From: Acinetobacter bohemicus ANC 3994
Lineage (GTDB): Bacteria > Pseudomonadota > Gammaproteobacteria > Pseudomonadales > Moraxellaceae
Direction of reading: 5' to 3'
NCBI RefSeq assembly: GCF_000367925.1
Contig: NZ_KB849175.1
Span: forward strand, 273,395 to 337,394
DNA: 64,000 bases
A program made the position numbers and the translations under genes. Each line of letters starts with the position of its first letter. The first letter of the stretch is position 1. Below the pieces are notes generated by a model. That model was not told the origin of the DNA. It made no database searches and saw only the letters and a list, made by a program, of their open reading frames with translations. Shown here piece after piece: positions 54,340-62,664 of this stretch.

Positions 54340-54450
54340 AATGCACTCAGCCCTTTTTCACAAAACTACAGCAAAAGCGCGGAGTTTTGGTTAAATTCGC
54401 CGTCAGTTTCAGGCAAAATACGCAACAATCAACCCAAACTCGGAAGTCCT

Positions 54451-55428
54451 GTGGCTGAACAAAATAATGCCTTGAGTGAAGTGACTCAAGGTACCTCTCA
54501 ACTTCTACATGAAGCAACTGAGAAAACAGCGGAAACTGTCATCGCACATACCGCAAAATATAATGATGCCTACTCCACCATCGATAAATTTGTCGATGGA
54601 TTTTGGGAGCGTGTGCCTTATTTATGTATCGCCATCGTGGTTTTTAGTATTTTTTTACTGTTGGTCAAAGTCTTTAAATTCTTTGTGCGTAAAACCTTAG
54701 CCGACCGCTCTTATACTCGGCAGAACTTAGTCTTAGTGCTCAATCGTGTCGGTAGTTCTGCCATTATGTTCCTTGGTTTCCTAATTGCCATGGTGATTGC
54801 GATTCCTGGGTTCACCCCCGGTCAGCTGATGAGCGCACTGGGGATTGGTTCGGTCGCCATCGGTTTTGCCTTCAAAGACATCTTCCAAAATTTGTTGTCA
54901 GGTATTCTGATTTTATTAAGTGAACCGTTCAAAATTGGTGATGACATTATTGTGTCGGGCATGGAAGGTACTGTTGAAGATATTCAAATTCGTGCCACCT
55001 ATTTACGCTCACCCGATGGTCGCCGTATCGTCATTCCAAATGCCACGGTCTATACCAGTCCAGTCACGGTCAATACCGCCTATCAACGTCGTCGCTGTGA
55101 ATTTGTAGTCGGTATTGGTTATGAAGATGATATTCAAAAAGCCAAAAATATTATCATGGCCATTTTGGATCGAGATGTCAGCATCCTGAGCCAACCCGCA
55201 TTTAGTGTCAATGTCAGTGCACTTGCCGATTTTTCAGTGAATCTGAATGTCCGCTGGTGGGTCGATACTACCGAAACTGCAACCTCGACCTCCATCAGTA
55301 GCGTTCAAGAACAAGTGATTCAAGCCTTTGCAGAACACCACATTTCGATTCCTTATCCAGTACAGGAAGTCAAAGTGTATCGTGGTGATGCAGCCATACA
55401 GGACGATGTATCAGCTCGCGCTAAATAA
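54451..55428 (+). CDS. mscS: MscS-type small-conductance mechanosensitive channel
   Basis: 325 residues; starts at GTG 54451 with CGGAAG upstream. Three membrane segments, then GLGIGSVAIGFAFKDIFQNLLSGILILL, the conserved MscS pore and beta region (by its key residues AIGFAFKDI and NLLSG). The cytoplasmic cage follows with the R-rich ATYLRSPDGRRIVIPN segment. It opens under membrane tension to release solutes in osmotic downshock. Its last 18 bp overlap the convergent rsmE gene. Confidence 0.9.
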   Translation: MAEQNNALSEVTQGTSQLLHEATEKTAETVIAHTAKYNDAYSTIDKFVDGFWERVPYLCIAIVVFSIFLLLVKVFKFFVRKTLADRSYTRQNLVLVLNRVGSSAIMFLGFLIAMVIAIPGFTPGQLMSALGIGSVAIGFAFKDIFQNLLSGILILLSEPFKIGDDIIVSGMEGTVEDIQIRATYLRSPDGRRIVIPNATVYTSPVTVNTAYQRRRCEFVVGIGYEDDIQKAKNIIMAILDRDVSILSQPAFSVNVSALADFSVNLNVRWWVDTTETATSTSISSVQEQVIQAFAEHHISIPYPVQEVKVYRGDAAIQDDVSARAK

Positions 55429-56124
55429 GCGACCGAGTACATAAGAAATCACGGTTTCAGTACGAATAATGCGGTTGCCTAAGCTGAATGCTTGGCAGCC
55501 GTTTTTTGTGAGCAAATCAATTTCATAAGGAATAAAACCACCTTCGGGTCCAATCACGATCGTGCAGGCATGTTCAATTGCAAATGGCATTTTGCGCTCT
55601 GCATAAGGATGTGCCACATAAGCAGGTCTATCCGCTGTAATTAAACTGGGTAAGACATCTTCAACAAACGGTTTAAAGCGTTTATAAATGTCAATTTGCG
55701 GGGCAACCGTATCACCGGCTTGTTCCAAACCCAGCGTCACATATTGATCCAATTGTTGCAAAAATGGCGTTTGCCAATAGCTTTTGTCCACCCGATAACT
55801 GTGCAAAAGAATTATTTTTTCTACCCCTAACGTGACACTGTCCATCATTAAACGGCGCAGCACTTTCGGGCGCGGCATAGCTAAAATTAAAGTGACCGGT
55901 AACTTTGCTGGAACAACTTCAATTTGAATAGGTTTAAGTTTAATGGCTTGTTCAGTCACTTCGACAATTTCGGTCAGGTAACGCTGACCTTCTCGAATGC
56001 CAACTTTGAGATGATCACCCACTTGTACATTCACATGCTGTTTTAAATGTTCAAGCTGACGTTTCGATGTAATCGACCAAAGCTCAGATTCGGTTTGGCG
56101 TGGGTCTAACAGGACAATATTCAT
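55411..56124 (-). CDS. rsmE: 16S rRNA m3U1498 methyltransferase RsmE
   Basis: 237 residues. SPOUT fold with the knot region ACTIVIGPEGGFIPYEIDLL and LGNRIIRTETVISYVLGRL at the C-terminus; N-terminal PUA-like region (VGDHLKVGIREGQ). It methylates U1498 of 16S rRNA using SAM. Its 3' end overlaps the convergent mscS by 18 bp, so the two transcripts are antisense there. Confidence 0.92.
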   Translation of the reverse strand: MNIVLLDPRQTESELWSITSKRQLEHLKQHVNVQVGDHLKVGIREGQRYLTEIVEVTEQAIKLKPIQIEVVPAKLPVTLILAMPRPKVLRRLMMDSVTLGVEKIILLHSYRVDKSYWQTPFLQQLDQYVTLGLEQAGDTVAPQIDIYKRFKPFVEDVLPSLITADRPAYVAHPYAERKMPFAIEHACTIVIGPEGGFIPYEIDLLTKNGCQAFSLGNRIIRTETVISYVLGRLFSAS

Positions 56125-56211
56125 AAGCTATAAATTCAACTATTAAAAGCAAATACACCTGCACAGCCACCTATTATTTCATGACTTTATTTTACGTTGT
56201 GTAGGCATGTT

Positions 56212-56303
56212 CCTACTTTTGACAGAGCAAAAGTAGGCAAAACTCTTTGTTAGGCTAATGGTAAGTCCCTTTACCATAGCCTAACGGCGGCATCCATGCC
56301 GCC
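56212..56303. repeat. Cluster of three hairpins between rsmE and waaA
   Basis: Hairpin 1: CCTACTTTTG / CAAAAGTAGG (56212-56237). Hairpin 2: GTTAGGCTA... / ...TAGCCTAAC with one bulge (56249-56285). Hairpin 3: GGCGGCAT / ATGCCGCC (56286-56303). No T-run. Hairpin 1-type sequence recurs between genes in Acinetobacter (from memory). It follows waaA and may stabilise or end its transcript. Confidence 0.7.
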
Positions 56304-56340
56304 TCCGCGAAATAAATTTCAGCGTATGTACACAGGACTT

Positions 56341-57621
56341 TTAAAGATACTGATCAATCACCGCAATATGCTTTGCTAAAGAACCTGTATTTTTCGCCAT
56401 GATCTGCTGCGCTGCGCTATTTAATCTTTTGGCTTTAGCTTCATCGGTCAAAAGTTCAATTAAAACTTGAGCCGCTTGCTCGGCATCTTGTACAACAGTT
56501 AGGCCTTCAACAGCCACAAACTCATCGACAATGGTTTGGAAGTTAAAATAATTTTTGCCCAACACCGTCGCCACATGCAACGCAATCGGCTCTAAAATAT
56601 TATGCCCACCACCCGGTTCATTCAATGAACCACCAACAAAACAGACTTGACTTAAGGCATACCACAACCACATCTCGCCCATACTATCAGCCAAATAGAC
56701 TTGAGTATCCGCTGCAATACTTTGCCCTAAACTACGCCGCTGTATGTTGAGTTGTAAGTCCTGTGCCAACTGAAAGACCTCATCAAAGCGTTCAGGATGA
56801 CGCGGTACTACAATCACCAACAGCTCTGGACATTGGCTTAAATAGGGCTTTAAAGCCGTCAGTAATTTTTGTTCTTCGGGTGCATGCGTACTGGCAAGGG
56901 TAATGATTTTACGCGCTGCTAAATTCCAGCCTTGTTTTAATTGCTCAGCTTGCTGTATGAAGCTTTCAGGGGCATGAATATCAAACTTAATACTGCCCAA
57001 GACCTGACTTTTATTTGCAGACATACCTAAATTTAAGTAACGCTGTAAAGTCGCTTGATCTTGCGCCAGTAGACGGTCTAATCCATTCAACATGCCTTGG
57101 GTTAAACTTGGAATTTTGGCATAACCTTGCGCTGATTTTTCTGAAAGACGCGCATTGATCAATAAACAAGGCACGTTAAAATGTTTGGCCTGATCGATTA
57201 AATTGGGCCAAATCTCTGTTTCGACCAAAACCAATACTTTGGGTTGATATTTTTCATAGAACGCCCGTACCAATTGTTTCTGATCGGCAGGCAAATATAC
57301 CGCTTGAAACAAAGACGCATACGGTGCTTTTAAAAAGAGTGATTTAGCACGGGCTTGACCCGTCTTGGTGGTATTGGTCACTAAAACAGCATGACCCAAT
57401 TTTAAATAGTGTTCAATTAACGGCTGTGCGGCATTGGTTTCCCCGACAGAAACCACATGAAACCATATTGCATTGCGGTTTTTGGGCTGTTGAAAAGGGC
57501 CAAAACGCTCAAGGCATTCTTGTTGCAACTGCTCCATATTCAACGCACGTTTTTTTATTCGCCATTTATACAATGGTTTGATCATCGCTAATGCTGCGTT
57601 GTACCAAAAAGGAGTAGCCAA
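56341..57621 (-). CDS. waaA: 3-deoxy-D-manno-octulosonic acid transferase WaaA
   Basis: 426 residues from a TTG at 57621 (LATPFWYNAAL); GAGG lies 7 bp upstream and the sequence then matches the family start. GTG 57675 and ATG 57585 are alternatives. N-terminal membrane-associated helix (WYNAALAMIKPLYKWRIKKRA), then GT-B glycosyltransferase halves: WFHVVSVGETNAAQPLIE, LVETEIWPNLI, and C-terminal CFVGGSLNEPGGGHNILEPIAL (by key residues GGSLxxxGGHNxLEP). It adds Kdo to lipid A precursor at the inner membrane. A downstream hairpin cluster lies at 56212. Confidence 0.9.
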   Translation of the reverse strand: MATPFWYNAALAMIKPLYKWRIKKRALNMEQLQQECLERFGPFQQPKNRNAIWFHVVSVGETNAAQPLIEHYLKLGHAVLVTNTTKTGQARAKSLFLKAPYASLFQAVYLPADQKQLVRAFYEKYQPKVLVLVETEIWPNLIDQAKHFNVPCLLINARLSEKSAQGYAKIPSLTQGMLNGLDRLLAQDQATLQRYLNLGMSANKSQVLGSIKFDIHAPESFIQQAEQLKQGWNLAARKIITLASTHAPEEQKLLTALKPYLSQCPELLVIVVPRHPERFDEVFQLAQDLQLNIQRRSLGQSIAADTQVYLADSMGEMWLWYALSQVCFVGGSLNEPGGGHNILEPIALHVATVLGKNYFNFQTIVDEFVAVEGLTVVQDAEQAAQVLIELLTDEAKAKRLNSAAQQIMAKNTGSLAKHIAVIDQYL

Positions 57622-57731
57622 ACAAATTGCCTCAAATATTATTGAATCGGCAAAATATAACAGAGCAGCCTTCACATGTTAATGAATTCTGCTCTGCCAA
57701 ATGATTTATTCTGCTTTATATCGGGATGAAA

Positions 57732-58808
57732 TTAGCTTTCAGCGAATTGCTTTTTGAAAAATGGATAGTCGATATAGCCTTCTGCTACATCAGTTCCAAT
57801 CATATTTTCAAGCTTCAATTCATTCAGCGGCTCATCTTGCACTAAACGTTCAAAAAGGTCTGGATTAGAAATATAGTCTTTACCAAACGACACCGCTTCG
57901 GCTTGACCCGATGCCAATAAATCCAACGCATCTTCACGGCTTAAACGCATATTGGCAATATAGGGCACACCATTTGAACGCGCTTTCATATCAAGGCTAA
58001 TGCTTGCAGCATCGATATATTCACGAGTAAAGAAGAACGCAATATGACGTTGACCCAATTCTTGCATGACATAACCAAAAGTTTCTTTCGGGTTTGCATC
58101 GCCCATATCGTGCTCATCACCGCGCGGTGCCAAATGCACACCGACACGACCTGCACCCCAAACTTCAATTAAGGCATCCACCACTTCAAGCAAGAAACGC
58201 GCACGGTTTTCAACCGAACCGCCATAGCTATCCTCACGCTGATTGGTCGAACTTTGCAAGAACTGGTCAATCAAATAACCATTGGCTGCATGGAGTTCCA
58301 CCCCATCAAAACCAGCGGCTTTGGCACGAATGGCGGACTGTTTATATTGCTCAACAATCGTTTGAATTTCTGAAATTTCCAGTGGACGTGGTACTACATA
58401 TTCACGCTTTGGACGCAGTAAACTGACATAACCCGCCTGTTTGACATCACTGGCCGAAACCGGCGTTTCACCGTTTAATAAATCAGGATGCGATACACGA
58501 CCAACATGCCACAATTGCGCAACAATTAGACCATCTTTGGCATGAACTGCATCGGTCACCAGTTTCCAGCCTTCAACTTGCGCATCAGTAAATAACCCCG
58601 GCGTTTTTTCATAACCATTGGCTGCTTCTGAAATCACAGTCGCTTCTGAAATAATCAGACCTGCACTTGCACGTTGGGCATAATATTCAGCCATCATCGG
58701 CGTGGGAACACGATCAGTTGTTGCACGGCTGCGTGTTAACGGCGCCATCACGACACGGTTTTTAAGTTTAAGTTCACCAAATTGAATCGGTGTTGAAAAA
58801 TTTGTCAT
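57732..58808 (-). CDS. nemA: Old-yellow-enzyme ene-reductase (NemA type)
   Basis: 358 residues from the ATG at 58808, with AGAGGA upstream (a TTG one codon earlier is also open). TIM barrel with FMN: TPIQFGELKLKNRVVMAPLTRSRA at the start and ELHAANGYLIDQFLQ, in which His and Asn bind the substrate carbonyl. It reduces activated alkenes and nitro compounds with NADPH, useful for quinone and electrophile detoxification. The C-terminal DYPFFKKQF is typical. It follows the ArsR gene by 39 bp, forming a two-gene unit controlled by the palindrome at 59209. Confidence 0.88.
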   Translation of the reverse strand: MTNFSTPIQFGELKLKNRVVMAPLTRSRATTDRVPTPMMAEYYAQRASAGLIISEATVISEAANGYEKTPGLFTDAQVEGWKLVTDAVHAKDGLIVAQLWHVGRVSHPDLLNGETPVSASDVKQAGYVSLLRPKREYVVPRPLEISEIQTIVEQYKQSAIRAKAAGFDGVELHAANGYLIDQFLQSSTNQREDSYGGSVENRARFLLEVVDALIEVWGAGRVGVHLAPRGDEHDMGDANPKETFGYVMQELGQRHIAFFFTREYIDAASISLDMKARSNGVPYIANMRLSREDALDLLASGQAEAVSFGKDYISNPDLFERLVQDEPLNELKLENMIGTDVAEGYIDYPFFKKQFAES

Positions 58809-58847
58809 CAAGCAATCCTCTTACAGCTTGCTTGGACTTATTGAAGT

Positions 58848-59150
58848 CTAAAGCGCGTGCTGTAAATGTTGTAAAAATTCTTGGATCAGTGCTTCATTAC
58901 GTGAAAAATAAGACCATTGACCATGTTTGGTCACATGAATCAGTCCTGCCTGTTGCAGAACAGATAAATGATTGGACATGGTCGATTGAGAAATATCCGC
59001 GATTTTTTCCATATGCCCTGCACACACCCCGCGACTAAAATCATTTCCACATTCTTCTGCGGAAATAAAACGTTTCGGTTCTTTTAAACATTGCAGAATC
59101 TGACGTCTAATCGGGTTAGCTAAGGCTTTATAAATCGCTTCTGTGTCCAT
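58848..59150 (-). CDS. ArsR-family winged-helix regulator
   Basis: 100 residues. The helix-turn-helix is IADISQSTMSNHLSVLQQAGLIH and the beta wing ends YFSRN. Three Cys residues (C21, C34 and C43, in CLKE, EEC and GVC) lie before the DNA-binding helix, so redox or electrophile sensing is plausible; no metal-binding CxC motif is present. It is first in an operon with the ene-reductase, resembling the NemR-NemA pairing in function but not in family. Its own promoter carries the 16-bp palindrome, so autorepression is likely (inference). Confidence 0.88.
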   Translation of the reverse strand: MDTEAIYKALANPIRRQILQCLKEPKRFISAEECGNDFSRGVCAGHMEKIADISQSTMSNHLSVLQQAGLIHVTKHGQWSYFSRNEALIQEFLQHLQHAL

Positions 59151-59192
59151 CTCATTTCACTCATGTTCATGATCAGCACCTTACCTAGACTC

Positions 59193-59224
59193 ATTATATC
59201 TATTTTTTACGATATTAATATCGT
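59193..59224 (-). promoter_or_regulatory. Promoter and operator of the arsR-nemA operon
   Basis: Perfect 16-bp palindrome ACGATATT-AATATCGT (59209-59224) overlaps the -35 region. A perfect -10 TATAAT lies at 59198-59193 on the minus strand, 43 bp before the arsR start codon. An operator on the -35 box is the usual layout for ArsR repression. Confidence 0.65.
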
Positions 59225-59337
59225 TATTTTTCGATACAAGAAATCTTTTTGTAAATTGCTAAAATTTTGTACAACTTTATTCTATTCTAACATTGTCTGG
59301 TCAATGAATGGATTCACTCATCTAACCAAATTTTACC

Positions 59338-59371
59338 GTTAAAAAAACAGAGGACTAGCCTCTGTTTTTAA
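59338..59371. terminator. Terminator of prfB
   Basis: GTTAAAAAAACAGAGG / CCTCTGTTTTTAAC with an ACTAG loop, just beyond prfB. Confidence 0.85.
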
Positions 59372-59379
59372 CAATAAAC

Positions 59380-60475
59380 TTAGAGACCTTGTTTTAAACT
59401 GGCTTCAATAAATTTATCTAAATCACCATCCAGCACTGCACCTGTGTTCGAGCTTTCCACACTGGTACGCAAATCTTTAATGCGCGAGTCATCCAGTACG
59501 TATGAACGAATCTGACTGCCCCAACCAATATCAGACTTAGTATCTTCTAAGGCTTTCGCAGCATCATTACGTTTTTGCATTTCCAACTCATAAAGTTTTG
59601 CACGTAACTGCTTCCAAGCATGATCACGGTTGGCATGCTGTGAACGCTGATTCTGACACGCCACCACAATACCTGTTGGTGCGTGGGTTAAACGCACCGC
59701 AGAGTCGGTTTTGTTAATATGCTGACCACCCGCCCCTGATGCACGATACGTATCGGTACGAACATCGGCTGGATTGATATCAATTTCAATGTTGTCATCG
59801 ACTTCAGGCGAGACAAATACCGCAGAGAATGACGTATGACGACGGTTACCCGAGTCAAAAGGTGATTTACGTACTAAACGATGTACACCGGATTCAGTAC
59901 GTAACCAGCCATAAGCATACTCGCCTTCGACACGAATGGTCGCCGACTTAATCCCTGCCACATCACCGTCCGACTCTTCCATCAATTCGGCTTTAAAACC
60001 ATGACGTTCAATCCAACGCAAATACATACGCAGCAGCATTGAAGCCCAATCTTGCGCTTCTGTACCGCCAGAACCGGCCTGAATTTCGACGTAGCATGGA
60101 TTTGGATCCATTGGATTGCTGAACATACGACGGAATTCAAGTTTCGCTAACTCTTCTTCAGCCGTGGTTAACTCAGCTTGTACATCTTCAAGCAAACTTT
60201 CATCATCTGCTTCAACTGCCAAATCAAGCAATGCTTGTGCATCATCTAGTTGAGTCGACAAGCCTTCCAATACATTCAGTACGTTTTCAAGCTCACCTTT
60301 TTCTTTGGCCATGGCTTGCGCACGGGCTTGGTCATTCCAAATGCTCGGGTCTTCCAATTCACGGAGAACTTCTTCTAAACGCTCTTTCTTTAGATCGTAG
60401 TCAAAGATACCCCCGTAGTGTTTGACCACGGTCGTTTAAGTCTTTTAATTGGTTTAGATAAGGATTAATTTCCAC
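59380..60475 (-). CDS. prfB: Peptide chain release factor 2, with programmed +1 frameshift
   Basis: Translation should begin at GTG 60475 (MEINPYLNQLKDLNDRG), with GAGAG upstream, read 24 codons to a UGA at 60403-60401 in GGGGGTATCTTTGAC, then shift +1 into the main frame (GAC TAC GAT...). The result is about 364 residues, the normal RF2 length. Key sites are the SPF tripeptide (RKSPFDSGNR) that reads UGA/UAA and GGQ (SGAGGQHINK) for ester hydrolysis. The in-frame UGA and CUU shift site with upstream GGGGG are the classic autoregulation of RF2: low RF2 favours the shift. Confidence 0.95.
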
Positions 60476-60660
60476 GTGAATTACTCTCAATCAGAATATT
60501 AGGCTTACATAGCCGCAAATTATATCACAGAGCATTCAAGGAATTTGAGCAGGATTATTTTTGTATAAGTGATTGACCAAAATGTATTTTTTATGAACAA
60601 TGTGCGTGTTTTTGAAACATAATTACAATTTCTTTACAACAATAACCGTTTGGGGGTTTT

Positions 60661-61494
60661 ATGAAACGCAGTTTATTCGCATTGGGTCTTGCTGCAATAG
60701 CTTCTTCAAGTTTTGCCTATAATGCGCAATTAGATGGCGGCTTTAGCTATGCCGATCATAAGAATAATTATACCGATACAGACTATCAATTTGGTTTAAA
60801 AGGGACTTTTTACTTCAATCCCGTTTTAGAAACAGAAGCACCTTTAAATGAAACGGCATTCTTAGGTCATAACAGCAATGCTTATGTAGGTTATACCTAT
60901 AACTATGTAGAAAACACAGCAAACAATATGGCTGCTAGCCTTTCAGAGGAAATAAGTGCACACCATTTGGGCGGCGGAATTGAATATTTTGTTGAACAAT
61001 TTTACTTAAATGGCGAAATTGGTTTTGGTCAACTTGAAGATAAATACCAACTTGTAACTCCTTTAGGTCGTGAGTCTTACTCAAAAGATTCTGACCTAAC
61101 GACTTATCGTGTATTGGTCGGTTATATGCCTTTATCTAACCTATTATTCGCTGCAGGTATGGATGGTTTTCAAGGCGATAATGACAAAGATGACAACCGT
61201 TTTGCAGTCCGTGCCAAATATGTTGCCCCTTTAGCTCAAGGTCAATTCATTAATCTAGAAGCCGATGGCGCTTTTGGTGATACCGACTCAGTGACCATTG
61301 CTGCCGACTATTACTTCGATCATGCCTTTAGCTTTGGTGCTGCATATAGCATTGTAGATGATGGAAAAGATGATACAGATTTCTTCTCGATTCGTTCAAA
61401 ATATTTCATCAATTCTAACTTCGCAGTCGGTGGTGCAGTGGGTTTTGGTGATAATGTTCAAGCAGTAAATATCAATGCAACTTACCGCTTCTAA
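60661..61494 (+). CDS. Omp33-36-family putative porin
   Basis: 277 residues; signal peptide ends SSSFA before YNAQLDG. Beta-barrel pattern, C-terminal NATYRF with a final Phe. Shares the family blocks GTFYFNPVLETEAPLNETAFLGHNSNAY with the porin at 36532, and is followed 325 bp later by a paralogue. Likely an outer-membrane channel with unknown solute. A possible promoter is TTGACC (about 60576) with AACAAT 17 bp away. It is the middle copy of three in the window. Confidence 0.85.
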   Translation: MKRSLFALGLAAIASSSFAYNAQLDGGFSYADHKNNYTDTDYQFGLKGTFYFNPVLETEAPLNETAFLGHNSNAYVGYTYNYVENTANNMAASLSEEISAHHLGGGIEYFVEQFYLNGEIGFGQLEDKYQLVTPLGRESYSKDSDLTTYRVLVGYMPLSNLLFAAGMDGFQGDNDKDDNRFAVRAKYVAPLAQGQFINLEADGAFGDTDSVTIAADYYFDHAFSFGAAYSIVDDGKDDTDFFSIRSKYFINSNFAVGGAVGFGDNVQAVNINATYRF

Positions 61495-61524
61495 GCTTAA
61501 AAACCAGCCCTAAAAATGATGATC

Positions 61525-61553
61525 AAAGCACGCTCAATCGAGGGTGCTTTTTT
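61525..61553 (+). terminator. Terminator of the porin at 60661
   Basis: AAAGCAC / GTGCTTT with a 12-base loop, followed by T-run. Confidence 0.7.
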
Positions 61554-61734
61554 ATTGCTAAAAAATTAAAATGTTACGAAATGCTTAATTTTTTATAGAA
61601 AAATCCATTAAATCCACAAAATATCCACAATTTTAATAAAACAAAACATTTAAATAATTTATTAAATTTCAACATATTAAATTAAAATATTTACACAACA
61701 TTACGTTTGAAACATTTCTGTAACCCTGCAATGA

Positions 61735-61762
61735 TTGACCTCATTTCATTTTGCTCTAGACT
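61735..61762 (+). promoter_or_regulatory. Promoter of the third porin
   Basis: -35 TTGACC (61735-61740), 16-bp spacer, -10 TAGACT (61757-61762), 57 bp before the start. Confidence 0.4.
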
Positions 61763-61819
61763 AAAAGTTGTAACAAGAAATGTATTAATTTTAACCATAA
61801 ATTTTGAGGGGTCGTATCC

Positions 61820-62608
61820 ATGAAAAAACTAGCAATCGCATCTGCTGTACTTTCAGCACTTGTTCTTACAGGTACAGCTCATGCATACCAAGCTGAAGTA
61901 GGCGCATCAGCAGCTTATCTTGACCCTGATCATGGTGGTTCAGGCAATGCTTTTGGTGTAGATGGTACTTATTACTTTAACCCAGTACAAACGCGTAATG
62001 CCCCTCTTGCAGAGGCAGCATTCCTTGACCGCGCCAGCAACGTCAATGCACATGCAACATTTGCTGACCGTGGTGATGTTGACAACAATACTTATGGTGT
62101 TGGTGCTGAATTCTATGTTCCAAACTCAGATTTCTATCTAGGTGGTGATATCAGCCGTAACAATGCTGAATATCGTAATGCTCTTGGTCAAAAATATGAC
62201 TTCGATACCACGTATTATGCCGCTGAAGTCGGTTATCTTCCTGCACCGGGCTTATTAATTGCCGCAGGTGTGAAAGGTTATGATAACGACAATGACGACG
62301 GTGTAGATCCAACACTGCGTGCTAAATACGTGACTACACTCAGCAATGGTAAAGACATTAACTTAGAAGCCGGTGCAGCATTTGGTGATCTAGACGAATA
62401 CAACCTTGCTGCAGATTACTTCATTGATAAAACACTCAGCATTGGTGCCGACTACAGCAATAACGATCTCACTGATCAAAGCGAATTTGGGATTAATGCA
62501 CGTAAATTCTTGAATCAACAAGTCAGCCTTGAAGGTCGTGTTGGTTTTGGTGAAGTCGGTAACAACGACTACAACTCATTTGGTGTCGCTGCGAAATACC
62601 GTTTCTAA
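61820..62608 (+). CDS. Omp33-36-family putative porin
   Basis: 262 residues; signal peptide ends TAHA before YQAEVGAS. Barrel-like sequence with final Phe (AAKYRF). Family block GTYYFNPVQTRNAPLAEAAFLDRASNVN. GAGGGG precedes the ATG. It shares more with the gene at 60661 than with the one at 36532 by eye (NPV, the KYVxxL and shorter loops), suggesting a tandem duplication. Its solute is unknown. Confidence 0.88.
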   Translation: MKKLAIASAVLSALVLTGTAHAYQAEVGASAAYLDPDHGGSGNAFGVDGTYYFNPVQTRNAPLAEAAFLDRASNVNAHATFADRGDVDNNTYGVGAEFYVPNSDFYLGGDISRNNAEYRNALGQKYDFDTTYYAAEVGYLPAPGLLIAAGVKGYDNDNDDGVDPTLRAKYVTTLSNGKDINLEAGAAFGDLDEYNLAADYFIDKTLSIGADYSNNDLTDQSEFGINARKFLNQQVSLEGRVGFGEVGNNDYNSFGVAAKYRF

Positions 62609-62635
62609 GCAAACAAAACAGATATTCATTTCATA

Positions 62636-62664
62636 AAAAAACCGCTCAAATGAGCGGTTTTTTT
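62636..62664. terminator. Bidirectional terminator between the porin and recJ
   Basis: AAAAAACCGCTC / GAGCGGTTTTTTT with an AAAT loop; the recJ stop codon overlaps its right edge. Confidence 0.88.

Noticed and set aside
59303..59316. AATGAATGGATTCA, similar to the island repeat at 6862
   Set aside because: Only 14 bp shared and no second copy nearby; may be coincidence.
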